64,000 nucleotides of DNA from Dasypus novemcinctus. Taxonomy: Eukaryota > Chordata > Mammalia > Cingulata > Dasypodidae. The translations under genes and the position numbers were made by a program. A model generated the notes under the pieces. The model did not search any database. It was not told the origin of the DNA and saw nothing but the letters and a program-made list of their open reading frames with translations. The DNA lies in contig NC_080702.1 in NCBI RefSeq assembly GCF_030445035.2, forward strand, positions 15,756,029 through 15,820,028. Reading direction: 5' to 3'. Positions 36,428-46,499 of the stretch are shown here, piece by piece; the stretch's first letter is position 1; the number at the start of each line of letters is the position of its first letter.

Positions 36428-38377
36428 AAACAAGTGCAGCCCCTCTTCCAGCTCTTGCAGACCAAGGATAGCCCACCAACTGCAGCCACTCGCAGCATCA
36501 CCATCACCCCCGCTGCCCGAGAAGCCGTCCAACAGGTCAGCGCCGCTCTGCAGCAGTGCCACCTGGAGCGGTTCTCCCCTGACCTTCCAATTTTGGCTTT
36601 AGTTCTGCCAACGCCGGTCACTCCCACGGGTCTCTTATGGCAAGATGGCCCCCTCCTCTTTCTTCATACGTCAAAAAGCAAGCTCCCAAAAATCTGCCCT
36701 TTCATAAGGGCCTGGATCGCGCTGGCCACTGACTTAGTACTTCTCTCCATACAGACGTATGGTATCCCGCCACACACCATTGTCTGGCCTTTAGATGCCA
36801 AAGAAGTTACCTCCCTCATCATGAACAATGCCCAAATGCAGAGCCTGGTAGAGCTCTTTCGCGGCTCCTTTGACAACCACTATCCTCATCACCGATTGCT
36901 GCAGGGAATGTCTCAATTGGCGTTTTCCAACCCATTCCGTCCATTGCCCGCACGGAACCCGATCCCTTCAGCCATCACTGCCTTCACAGATGCCTCAAAA
37001 ATGGCGTTTGCTGCCATCATATACACTCCTGGGAATCCTGAGCCACGGCTACTGCTGTTTGCAAATGACTTTTCTGTTCAAGTGGGCGAGCTTCTAGCTG
37101 TCGCTGCAGTCCTCAATCTCCACCCAGACCAGCCTCTCAACATCTTTACTGACAGCCTATACACTCTTCAGGTGTGTCGCAGCCTCCCGCTTGCTACTTT
37201 CCTACCAGGTGACTCAAACATCGATCGGGTGCTCGCCTTCGTACAGCGACTGCTTGAGGCGAGGCAGCAGCCTTGGTTCATTGCTCATATCAGAAGCCAC
37301 TCTGGCCTACCAGGACCGCTGGCTCAAGGGAATGACCTCGCTGATGCTTCTGTGTCCAGCCGCCAGGTAAACCCAGTCCTCCTCCATGAAAGCCCTGCCG
37401 ACGGGCCGCGACTTGGAGACTTTGTTAATCAAGCCAAGCTCCTGCATTCCCAATTCCACTTCTCCGCGCGGTCCATCCGGAAGCTCTTCCCCGACTTACC
37501 CATTGAAACTTGCAAACACCTTGTGCGCACGTGCCGGACTTGCACGCCATTGTTGCCACTTGGGCCTTTGCAGCCTCAGGGTGTTAACCCTCGCGGCCTC
37601 CGCCCAAACTCAAGGTGGCAATTAGATGTCACTCATGTCAGCGCATTTGGCCGCCTCAAATATCTTCATGTGGCAATTGACACCTTTTAGCATCTGTGCT
37701 ATGCAGCTCCTCTTGTGGGGGAGAGCGCCAAACATTGCATTAAGGCGCTTTGCCAAGCTATTTTGTTCATGGGAATTCCATGGGATCTCAAAACAGACAA
37801 CCAGACAAGGGACCAGCATATCGCAGTGCCGCCTTCGCCAGCTTCGTGCAGATGTACCACATCACGCATCATTTTGGCATTCCATACAATCCACAGGGGC
37901 AAGGAATCGTCGAGCACACTCACCAACAGCTCAAGCTACTCATTCAAAAAGAAAGGGCCTCCTCTCCCCACAAGGCCCCCCGCCAACGTCGTGACTGCCT
38001 GCCTCATTCATCACAATCTCCTAACCTTCGATGACCATGGACTCTCCCCCACCCATAAGCATTGGGGACCCATGTGGCAACCCTCGCAAGTTCCCCTCGT
38101 CCATTGGAAAGACCCTGCCACAAATCGTTGGCAAGATCCAGCTCCCCTCCTAGCACAGGGGAGGGGCTTTGCTTGCGTCTTTCCAGATTCTGAGCCGCAG
38201 CCGCTCTGGGTTCCTGGGCGTTGCATTCGGCCCGCCACTGACCCATTAGTTCCACTGAACGATCAGCACCCTATGCCTTCGGTGAGAGATAACATTGACA
38301 GTGGATACGGCCCAGAGGTCGCCCCATTCACCCGGATCCAGCATCAGCCATCATCAAGATGCCGCACCGTCAGATGA
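36428..38377 (+). pseudogene. pol: Endogenous retrovirus pol (RT thumb, RNase H, integrase), betaretrovirus type, broken
   Basis: Pol starts abruptly in the RT thumb/connection region; gag, pro and the RT core are absent. RNase H (about 36970-37370) keeps its four acidic positions: TDAS, GELLAV, TDSLYT and NDLAD. Its IRSHSGLPGPLAQGNDLAD segment is betaretrovirus-like. Integrase follows: zinc-binding HSQFH and CRTC, the first catalytic Asp in QLDVTHVS (37621), the second in KTDN (37790), and Glu in PQGQGIVEH (37897). The C-terminal part reads WVPGR near 38210. Breaks: an in-frame TAG at 37688, an 8-bp tandem duplication (37794-37809) that shifts the frame, and a second shift between about 37940 and 37990. 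The pol end overlaps the env start by 19 nt, as is common in retroviruses. Confidence 0.9.
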
Positions 38378-39165
38378 TGCCTCTACACAGCCTCGCAGCC
38401 GTTCTCTTCGTCCTGGCTTCCCTCGCTCTCCCAGCCGCTGCCAACCCAAGTCACCAGCCCTTCAATTGGACCCTCTCCCTCTGGCAACAAAAAAGGCTCC
38501 TCGCCTCGAATGTAACCGCCTCCGCCCCCTCTTTCACTACTGATGTCGCCAACCTCACTGGACGCACGAACCTTCCGTCTTATGAGTGGGGGGGACACAA
38601 CCCCGCTGCCACAGGTTTCTACATGTGCCCATCCTCCGCCAGAGGATGCCATGACCCAACACACTATTACTGCCCTTCCTGGGGGTGCGAAACCATCGCC
38701 CACGGATGGTCCAGTGCCCCTAACAAAGACCCATACCTCACTCTCCAGCGTAATGCTACTCGATGGAACACCATCACACTCACAGTCAAAGACCCCAACT
38801 CCGACCTCTGGTTACGAGGCCGCATGTGGGGAGCCCGCCTGTATACAGTAGGCTACGATTACGGTGCCATTATCACTATAAAAAAGGAGCCAATTCCCAC
38901 ATGTTCCACCCCAGTGGGCCCAAATCAGATTTTCAATCCTCCAAAGGCACAGCCCCCTTCCCTGCCCCGCTCCACCTCGCCCGCTCCTTCGCTCGGCACC
39001 CCCCTCGCCACTGCCTCCCTCAGCTCCCACAACCCCAAGCCTCGCTTACCCCCTACTCTGTACCCCAGCCCCCTCATTAATCTGATCAGAGCTTCGTACG
39101 CTTCTCTAAACTCCTCTCACCCCAACCTCACCAAAAGCCACCTACTCCAGACCGCTCGCCTATAG
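38359..39165 (+). pseudogene. env: Endogenous retrovirus env, surface subunit N-terminal part, gammaretrovirus type
   Basis: ATG 38359 opens 268 codons. A signal peptide (about 1-28, hydrophobic LAAVLFVLASLALPAAA) precedes a surface-subunit domain with WTLSLW, FYMCPSSARGC, YYCPSWGCETIAHGW and TVGYDYGAIITIKKEP, then VGPNQIF and a proline/serine-rich stretch (about 200-260). This order is that of gammaretrovirus-type receptor-binding domain and proline-rich region. Asn-X-Ser/Thr sites are frequent. The frame stops at 39163, so the SU C-terminal domain, furin site, fusion peptide and TM ectodomain are missing. In a replication-competent virus this protein binds the receptor; this copy is incomplete. 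Confidence 0.87.
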
Positions 39166-39329
39166 CTTCTTGTCTTCCTCTCCTTACTTCTCCCGGTACA
39201 GGGGCATCACAGGCCCATTTCGCTGGCAAGGCTCGGCGCGCGCCAGGTGCCGGCGTGCGCCGACCCTAATGGCGGGCACATGCATCCTGGCCAGATGCTA
39301 TGTTGTCCGCTCAAGACCAGCCGGTCCTC

Positions 39330-39480
39330 GTGGTCTCCCCCCACCCCTCGTCTTATCCCCGTGCCCGTCCCTATAACCTCCTTTTCCTCCTACTCTTCCT
39401 CCTAATCCTTGTCTTTTGTTGCTGCGCACGCCGAGCCATTCACACCCACCGTGCGCACCAAAACTTGTTGCTTCAATTTC
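39330..39480 (+). pseudogene. Probable env membrane-anchor remnant
   Basis: A frame that is open through this stretch has a very hydrophobic run, LLFLLLFLLILVFCCCARR (about 39378-39435), followed by a short basic tail before the LTR. Position and composition fit the transmembrane anchor and cytoplasmic tail of Env after a large deletion of SU/TM. It is in a different frame from the SU part. I infer its identity from position only. Confidence 0.5.
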
Positions 39481-39503
39481 TTTTTAAAACAAAAGGAACA
39501 ATT

Positions 39504-39908
39504 TGCCGCCTTTCTCTGCCCCTCCTCCCCTTCCAGCCCCCGCCACCCTTCCCGCCAGTCCCGCCCATATTACCAACCTACAATCTGCCCTCTTCCCCAG
39601 TAACTGCTTACGGCGTATTACCAGAGGTCTGCCCCCCCAGTTTTAGCCAATCCGCAGCCACCCCTCCGCTCTGCTCTCCCCTTCATACTCCACCCCCTTC
39701 CCTGCCTATATAACCAAGTGTACTTCCACAATAAAGCAGACCTGTTCTTGCGCTCAAGCGGTCTCCGTGGTGTTTCCTCAACCGCGCGTCCCCCACGCCT
39801 GGAGAACCGGTGTTCCCTCTTGGAGCACCCCCCGCCGGCGGTTCGGCAGGAGCAAGCCCCCCCGACTCTTGGGCCTGAGCGAGGACGAAACCCTCTCGCT
39901 CAGCTACA
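39504..39908 (+). mobile_element. 3' LTR of the chimeric endogenous retrovirus
   Basis: An A-rich, partly polypurine stretch (39485-39500) precedes a probable LTR start TGCCGCC near 39504. U3 carries CCAAT (39647-39651) and TATATAA (39707-39713). AATAAA follows at 39730-39735, only 17 nt after the TATA box, so the poly(A) signal lies in or at the end of U3 with a short R, as in betaretroviruses. U5 is GC-rich and ends near CAGCTACA (39908). No 5' LTR exists in the window and no second LTR copy was seen. Confidence 0.75.
39707..39735 (+). promoter_or_regulatory. LTR TATA box and poly(A) signal
   Basis: TATATAA (39707-39713) and AATAAA (39730-39735) with CCAAT 56 nt upstream. Typical core promoter and 3'-end signals of a retroviral LTR. 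Activity is not known. Confidence 0.75.
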
Positions 39909-40578
39909 AACTTGCATATATAAAGAACTCATATTTCTTGAAAATAAAAAGATAAACAACCCATTTAAAAAATGGGAAAAAGATTTAAACAGACATTTCT
40001 CCAAAGAAGAAATACAAATGGCTAAAAAGCACATGAAAAAATGCTCCAAATCTCTAGGTATCAAGGAAATGCAAATCAAAACTACAATGACATACCATCT
40101 TACTCCCATAAGATTGGCAGTAATGAAAAAAACAGAAGAATACAAATGCTGGAGAGGATGTGAAGAAAGGGGAACACTCATCCACTCCTGGTGGGAATGC
40201 AGAAGCATCCAACCATTCTGGAGGACAGTTTGGCGGTTTCTCAAAAAACTAACCATAGATTTGCCATATGACCCAGTAATACCACTACTTGGTATACACT
40301 CAGCAGAACTGAAAACAAGGACACAAACCGATATATGTACACCAATGTTCATAGCAGCATTGTTCACTATCGCCAAAAGTTGGAATCAACCCAAATGCCC
40401 ATCAACAGATGAGTGGATCAATAAAATGTGGTGTATACACACAATGGAATACTACTCGGCTGTAAGAAGAAATACACTACAAACACACGTGATAACATGG
40501 ATGAATCTTGAGAACCTTATGTTGAGTGAAGCAACCCAGGCATTGAAGGACAAATACTATATGACCTCAATGATATGA
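39909..40578 (+). pseudogene. L1 ORF2 C-terminal fragment, open
   Basis: About 222 codons of the ORF2 C-terminus are uninterrupted, ending [10 protein letters not shown] and TGA at 40576. The Cys-rich motif is in the normal frame here: [18 protein letters not shown] (about 40149-40200), unlike the complete L1 where small deletions scramble it. It lacks endonuclease and RT. Confidence 0.88.
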
Positions 40579-40737
40579 AATAAGAAAGCTGCCTCAGAGA
40601 GCTAGAGACTGAACGATAGGCTTACAGGAAATCAGGGGGTGGAGGAAGGATGTGAGCCGACGTCTGCAGGGGTGGAATTTATGATGAGCTGGCGGTAAGT
40701 ATGAACACAAAGAAGAGATAAAATGGGGGCAAGGGGT

Positions 40738-40832
40738 TGCCTTGGGGGGGGGGCTTTGCGGGTTTGAGGGGGGCTGGGGATGGGCGGATGGGTAATATTG
40801 CCCAAAAAGTGGGGGGAGGGAGGGGTAGCATA
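40738..40832 (+). other. G-rich tract of the second L1 3'UTR
   Basis: GGGGGGGGGCTTTGCGGG, GAGGGGGGCTGGGGATGGG and GTGGGGGGAGGGAGGGG repeat the G-rich block at 19540-19632. Confidence 0.6.
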
Positions 40833-43329
40833 CGAACATAGGAGATTGTCAGGTGTTGGTTGAGAGTAAAATGCTGAGAAAATCGTATCAAAATATAATT
40901 AAGAGGGTTACCTGTTTAGGATGCTCGGAGGGGATGGTCTGATGTGGGACGGGCTCCTGGGGAATGTCTGAATGCTCATTTTGCCAGAGTGGGTGGTACC
41001 ATTGGGTAGAGACCCAAGTAGTGAGAGTGGGGGTGGACCCACATCCTGGGGAGGACTAATGCCATCAAATAGAGGGAACTGTATCTCTCGAGAGAAAGGG
41101 CATTGGGGCAGTTGAGCAAGTTAGGTCCTGAACACTGCTGCAAGTATCTCTGGACATGGCTCCTCGGGAAACGGAGGTTGGCTGTCACTGTGGGCACCAA
41201 GGGGATGGGAAAATGGAGGCTAAATGTGTGGAACCAAAGTAAATGTGGGGTAAGAGAGGAGTTTCGTGAGAGTACACAAGGATGGATATAAAACATGTAA
41301 TATTACACCATAAACATATAGGGGATGACAGACTAATAATGTAAACCATAATGTAAAATATAGGATAACTAAAAATTTAGAAAACTGTATATCCTAAAAT
41401 ATGGAAGACAATGTAAGCACAGATGTCACCTTGTTTGAAAGCTATTGTCTCAGAGTCTCTCCATCACTTTAAGTAAATATAATATGAATAAGTTATAAAA
41501 ATATCGCTGTGGAAGGGAAAAGGTTTTATGGTAGATGTGTGGGAGTACTGTATATTGTATATATGAATTACTGTGTTCTAGGGCTCTTTTGAAGAGAAGT
41601 TCAATAATTAGGGGGAAAAAAAAAGAGAAAGATAGGATGTAGAATTTTTCCAAGTCAACACGTATTCTATATCTAACCTTTAAACCCAGAGCTATATGCC
41701 ATTTTACTAGTAAGGGATTCTGACATTATACTGGGCTTCAATTTTCAGGAAGTTTTGGATGACAGAGTGGTTGAACAAATGACAGTGGAGGAATACTGGT
41801 ATAGGATACTATTGACAGGTGATATATGGCTGACAGGGAGCTATACAGGGCATATGTCCAGGGTGCATGGTAATGTTTGGATATACTCATAGTGGCAACA
41901 ATTAAAAACTACACCCAGGGGGTACTGGGTTCCTGGCCGGGGTGCTCTGTCATGGTCCCTAGGGGAGCAGCGGCAGTCCCCCAGGTGCAACGGTAAGGAC
42001 CAGGAAGGAATGAGGGTCCAACAGTGAGCCCCTGATACTAATGACTATGCTTGTGAGCCTATATGCCTGAAATAAGAACAAGGCCTAGAGCAGCACTGTG
42101 CCTGGGAATTTCCTCCTGACAGCCTTCATGTTACTCAAATGTGGCCAGTCTCAAAGCCAAACTCAGCATGTAAATGCAATGCCTTCCCCTCAGCGTGGGA
42201 CATGACACCTGGGGATGAGCCTCCCTGGCACCAAGGGATCACTATCAAGTACCAACTGATGATGCAACTGGAAAATGACCTTGAATGGAAGGTTCAATGC
42301 GGATCAGCAGAATATCCCTGTCTACATATAATAACATGACTTTAAAATGCTATTTGACCTAATGTAAGGGGGAAATGGAAAGGAGAAATGAGTTTATATG
42401 GCTACGAGTCTCTAAAAAAGCATCTGGAGGCTGTCAGAAGGATTGCCCTTATGCACAACTGAGCAGAGTCTAAGAGACAGATAAAGTAGATACAACCCCA
42501 GGTATTGGTTCCTTTGAGGGCTAAAGAGACCCACGGATACTATGGTCATGGCAGATGGGGTTCACTGCCATGTCAGATGGCCCTTCTTTGGAGCTGGTGT
42601 TTCTGCATGATGAAACTGGACTCAGATGGGATCTCTTTTCATAAGACTTTCATGCTACTTTACTGGAATTGTAGTTGGTGTTGGGATTTAAAACATATTT
42701 AGGGGATTTGAATCTCTGGACTGACAATATGATAGCCAGGCCCTGAGCCTCAACAGACTTCAGCTCCTACAATCTGATTTATTGGACTCATCTCACTCAG
42801 CTAAGATGGAGTTGAAGAAGGACAACCACCACACCATGGAGCCTAGAGTCCCTAAAACTGAAAGCGGGAGCATTGCATCCAGTATCCATGTGGAATCTGA
42901 GCCTCCTCTTGACATACAGGTGCAATGAACACAACCAATCCAAGGTCCACAGAGAAAAGGTGGCATTGGAGTGGGAAAAGTGGACATGGTGGCTGATGGG
43001 TATGGGGAATGGCAGGAAGAGATGAGATGTGGAGGTGCCCTTTGGGACTTAGAGTTGCCCTGGATGGTGCTGCAGGGGCAATCACCAGACACTGTAAATC
43101 CTCCCAGGGCCCACTGGATGGAATGTGGGAGAGTATGGGCCATGATGTGGACCATTGGCCATGAGGTGCAGAGATGCCCAGAGATGTACTTACCAAATGC
43201 AATGGATGTGTCATGATGATGGGAGTGAGTGTTGCTGGGGGGGGGGGGGGAGTGGTAGGGTGGGGGTGGTGGGGTTGAATGGGACCTCATATTTTTTTTA
43301 ATGTAATATTTTTACAAAATCAATAAAAA

Positions 43330-44765
43330 AAATAAACTGAATATGGGGAGCAATATACTATGAATTAAAAGGTCAATGTGGTCAGGAGAAAGGGAAAAAG
43401 AAAAGAGAGGACAATAACCTAGAGAGTGAATAGATGATAGAAAACCGATTAGAGGTATTAGAGATAAAATGTCAGAAATATTGGGGGTTAAACAGAGAGA
43501 GGTGGAATGTAAGAGAAACAACAAATGATGGAGGAGAGAATGATGTAAAGGAAAAGGGATAGCATTGGTAGCCACAATCAGTACACACAGAAAAGAGAAA
43601 ATTGAGGATGAGGAAACACAGCAAATAAGAAAGGTTGCCTGCAGCACTAATATAAAAAAAGAAAAAAGGGAAAAACAAAAGGAGAAAGAGAGAAGAAAAA
43701 AATGCAGAGAGAGAGGGGAGAAAAAAGAAAAGAAAAAAAAAAGGGTGGAGGGGGGGGATACAGAGGAAGAAAAAACAAGAAAACAGACCAAGAGAAAAGA
43801 CCAGACAAGGCCCCAGGCAAAGAATTCTCTTAGCAACTGAATAAACTGCTTAGGAGTCTGACCTTCCCCCTTTCTCCCTTCCTCACTTCCTTCTCTCCCA
43901 AGGCAGCAGGAAGTCTGTGTGAGGGCTCCTGTAGGAAATTCAAATGGGTCCCTGGTGAACCAACTCACCTGAGAAAATAATGACTCTTAATTTCTTGAGT
44001 GAGTACCCACCCCTTGCCAGGAACAATAAATATGTTATTGGAAGCTTGTTAAGCACGTCCTACTGTCCCTCTCCCTTAGGTGTGCTACAAGGGGGCTGGT
44101 TAATTTTCTGACTCCACCTCCTCCCAGACCAAGTTTCCTATCCCAGAGCGTTTAGGTAAATTGGACTCTCTCACCAGATTTGCCTCTTTTCTATTCCTAG
44201 ACTCTCCCCAGGTCAGCTAATATCTCCTCCAAACTCAATAAAAAGGGGGGTCCAGAAAATTGAACCTGCACTCCTTGGCCCCTCTGCACCTCCGACCTAA
44301 ACTCTCCCACTTCCAGAGTTAGTCCACATCCTGAGGGGTAGGGCAATGCGGATTTCCGGGAGTGCTGGGTTCAGGAAACAGAGGCTTGGGAGAATGTGAA
44401 CTCAGGGTGTTTAGTGTGGGCCACGGGGGTTCGGGGGACACAGGCTTGGGGTTCATGTGTTTGGGGGACACAGGGCTTGGAAACTCTGCCCCATGACTGG
44501 CAGTTCTCAGTGACCTCCGCGGCTCTTAGCCCTAGGGGGAAGGGGCTTACCTTCCCATGGCTTCTGCGTTCAGTGTTAGAAACCGGCAGTTCTACCTTGA
44601 GCAAACACCAATTCTGCTGCAGTCTCTCCAGATTGATGTCCAGACACCTCCTGCCCTGCAGGTTCCCAAAATTGCCTGTTCTGCTAGGACTCTGTCACCA
44701 CACAGCCGGTCTCTTGTAGGAGAGATGATGATGGTGTACTTACTCAGACGCCATCTTGCCCCGTC
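43330..44765 (-). mobile_element. L1 5'UTR, antisense, without its ORFs
   Basis: In minus-strand sense it starts with CAAGATGGCGTCTGAGTAAG (about 44758), a typical L1 5' start, then has a block with AGGAGGTGTCTGGACATCAA that matches 12747 of the complete L1 5'UTR, and ends in a pyrimidine-rich tract (43660-43810). ORF1 should follow but the 3' end of the + strand L1 lies there instead. The 218-codon minus frame at 43312-43968 is from the pyrimidine tract. Confidence 0.75.
43650..43805 (+). repeat. Polypurine tract
   Basis: About 150 bp of almost only A and G (AAAAAGGGAAAAACAAAAGG and similar). It is the complement of the L1 5'UTR pyrimidine tract. Confidence 0.8.
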
Positions 44766-45163
44766 TCCTCTCCGTCATTTTTGAATGCCAGCTTTGCTGA
44801 ATAGAGTATTCATGGTTGGAAATTTTTTCTTTTAGCACCTTGTCTATATCGTACCACTGCCTTCTTGCCTCCATGGTTTCAGATGAGAAATCAGCACTTA
44901 ATCTTATGGAACCTCCTTTGTATGTGATGGTTCTCTTTTCTCTTGCTTCCTTCCATATTTTTCTTTGTCTAGAGCATTGGATAATTTGACAAGTATATGT
45001 CTTGGGGTAGGCCTGTTGGGATTTATGCTGTTTGGAGTGTGTTGTGCTTTCTGGACATGTACATCCATCTCCCTCAATAGGTTTGGGAAGTTTTCCGCTA
45101 TTATTTCCTCCAACACCCCTTCTGTCCCCTTTCCCTTCATTCCTCTTTCTGGGATGCCTATTT
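44766..45163 (-). pseudogene. L1 ORF1 fragment (RRM and C-terminal domain)
   Basis: Minus-strand translation gives EGVLEEIIAENFPNLLREMD, NPNRPTPRHILVKLSNAL and IRLSADFSSETMEARRQWYD. It matches the second half of the ORF1 at 14521. Frames shift near 44960. It is cut at 45163, where ORF2 C-terminal sequence begins, and at 44766, where another L1 5'UTR begins. Confidence 0.85.
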
Positions 45164-45700
45164 GTTGAAGAGACCATTCTCTCCCAGTTGAGTGGGCTTG
45201 GTGTCCTTGTTGAAAATGAGGTGACTCTCTATGTGAGGATCTGTATCAGGACTCTAAATTCAATTCCGTTGGTCAGTATGTCTATCCTTTTGACAACACC
45301 ATGCAGTTCTTACCACTGTAGCTTTTTAGTATGTTTTATGGTCAACTAGTGTGATTCCTCTGATTGGATTTTCTCTTTTCAATATGTCTTTGGCTATTCA
45401 GTGCCTCTTGCCCTTCCAAATAAATCCCATAGATAGTTTTTCCAGTTTATTAGAAAATGCTGTGTTGATTTTTTTTGGGATTGTATTAAGTCTGTAGATT
45501 TGTTTGGGTAGAATAGACATCTTAATGATATTTATTCTTCCTTTCCATGAACAGGGAATAGTCTTCCATTTTTTTACTCTCAATTTCTTTTAACAGTGTT
45601 ATGTAGTTTTGTGTTTATAAGTCATTTACATCTTTAGTTAAATTCATTCCTATGTATGTGATTTTTTTTTTTTGTTACTATTTTAAATATATTTTTTCTT
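45164..45700 (-). pseudogene. L1 ORF2 C-terminal fragment
   Basis: Minus-strand translation gives [36 protein letters not shown] and, next to 45164, LGENGLFNK. This is the ORF2 segment after the RT domain. In minus-strand order it lies before ORF1 sequence, the reverse of a normal L1, so the block is rearranged. Confidence 0.85.
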
Positions 45701-45757
45701 GATTTCCTGCTCGGATTGATCATTATTGATATACGAGTTTGATTTTTGCGAGCATGT

Positions 45758-45791
45758 CGGACAGCACGTGATTGGTGCCTCGTGCTGTCCG
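45758..45791. promoter_or_regulatory. 11-bp perfect hairpin enclosing a CCAAT box
   Basis: CGGACAGCACG (45758-45768) and CGTGCTGTCCG (45781-45791) are exact reverse complements around the 12-nt loop TGATTGGTGCCT, which contains an inverted CCAAT box. The left arm overlaps the CACGTG E-box. Confidence 0.85.
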
Positions 45792-45924
45792 TCAAGGGCA
45801 GGGCCCCTCCCCCTTAGGGGCGTGGAGACCCTGAGCGGGCAGGACCTCATTGGCCCAGGCGCTGGCTTAAAAGCCCCGCCCCTCAAGTCACGTCCAGTCC
45901 ACGTCGTGGGGGCTCCTCTAAGAG

Positions 45925-45987
45925 CTCGCGGTGTTTGGGAAGCTCGCGGTGTTTGTGAAACTCGCGGTGTTTGGGGAGCTCGCGAGA
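45925..45987 (+). repeat. 18-bp tandem repeat, 3.4 copies
   Basis: CTCGCGGTGTTTGGGAAG (45925-45942), CTCGCGGTGTTTGTGAAA (45943-45960), CTCGCGGTGTTTGGGGAG (45961-45978), then CTCGCG of a fourth unit that becomes CTCGCGAGA. It lies just downstream of the GC box, probably in the first exon. The period of 18 keeps any reading frame. Confidence 0.92.
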
Positions 45988-46096
45988 ACCTGCTGGCGTG
46001 TTCCGGGTAGGAGGACGTGTAGGCCGGCGTGGGGACTGCGGAAGCACTCGGCCCATCGCACAGGGACCCCGCATGTGGACCCACCCCACGGCAATG

Positions 46097-46102
46097 GTAA
46101 GT
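46097..46102 (+). other. Strong splice donor motif
   Basis: GTAAGT preceded by ATG, matching the extended U1 consensus, at the 3' side of the CpG island core. Confidence 0.6.
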
Positions 46103-46499
46103 TTGGGGACCCAAGTTGGCGTCGGGGCGGGGCGCAGGTGGGCGGGGACCCCCAGAGGTGCTGAAAAGCGGGCGAGCGAGCCTCCCCTGGCTGCGTCGAG
46201 GGGGCGCCCGCGCCGCGACCCCTAAAGTTCCTGCTGGCTCCCCTGTGGAGGGTGCGGGGGGCGGAAAGTTGTGCGCGCCTCCCGGGTCCCAGAAAGTTGT
46301 GCGGGGCGCCTGGGTCCTGCGCGCCCTCGCGGCCTGTAGGGCACCAGGCAGGGCCGCGCCGGGTGGGGGCACTGCTTCCGCGGGCGGTGCGGGGCGGGGG
46401 GCGCAGGGTGCAGTCGGGGGTCCCGGCCCAGCCCGACTGGCCTGCGGCGGAGGGCCCTGTGTCAGAATAAGGGTCCCGCGGCCCACGTGAAGGGCGGCC

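Larger units (their letters stand above)
39909..43318 (+). mobile_element. 5'-truncated L1 directly abutting the retroviral LTR
   Basis: Starts at AACTTGCATATATAAAGAAC, equal to position about 18713 of the complete L1, and runs through the ORF2 C-terminus (to 40578) and the same long 3'UTR to an A-rich end near 43318. Identity to 18713-21997 is high by eye. A 286-codon open frame starting at 39718 is only a read-through from retroviral U5 into L1 and not a fusion gene that I can support. I found no target duplication. Confidence 0.85.

Noticed and set aside
39718..40578. 286-codon open frame that looks like a fusion protein
   Set aside because: It reads from retroviral U5 into the L1 ORF2 C-terminus. 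The first 60 residues have no domain and the rest is ordinary ORF2.
43312..43968. 218-codon minus-strand frame with hydrophobic runs
   Set aside because: It lies in the pyrimidine tract of an antisense L1 5'UTR.
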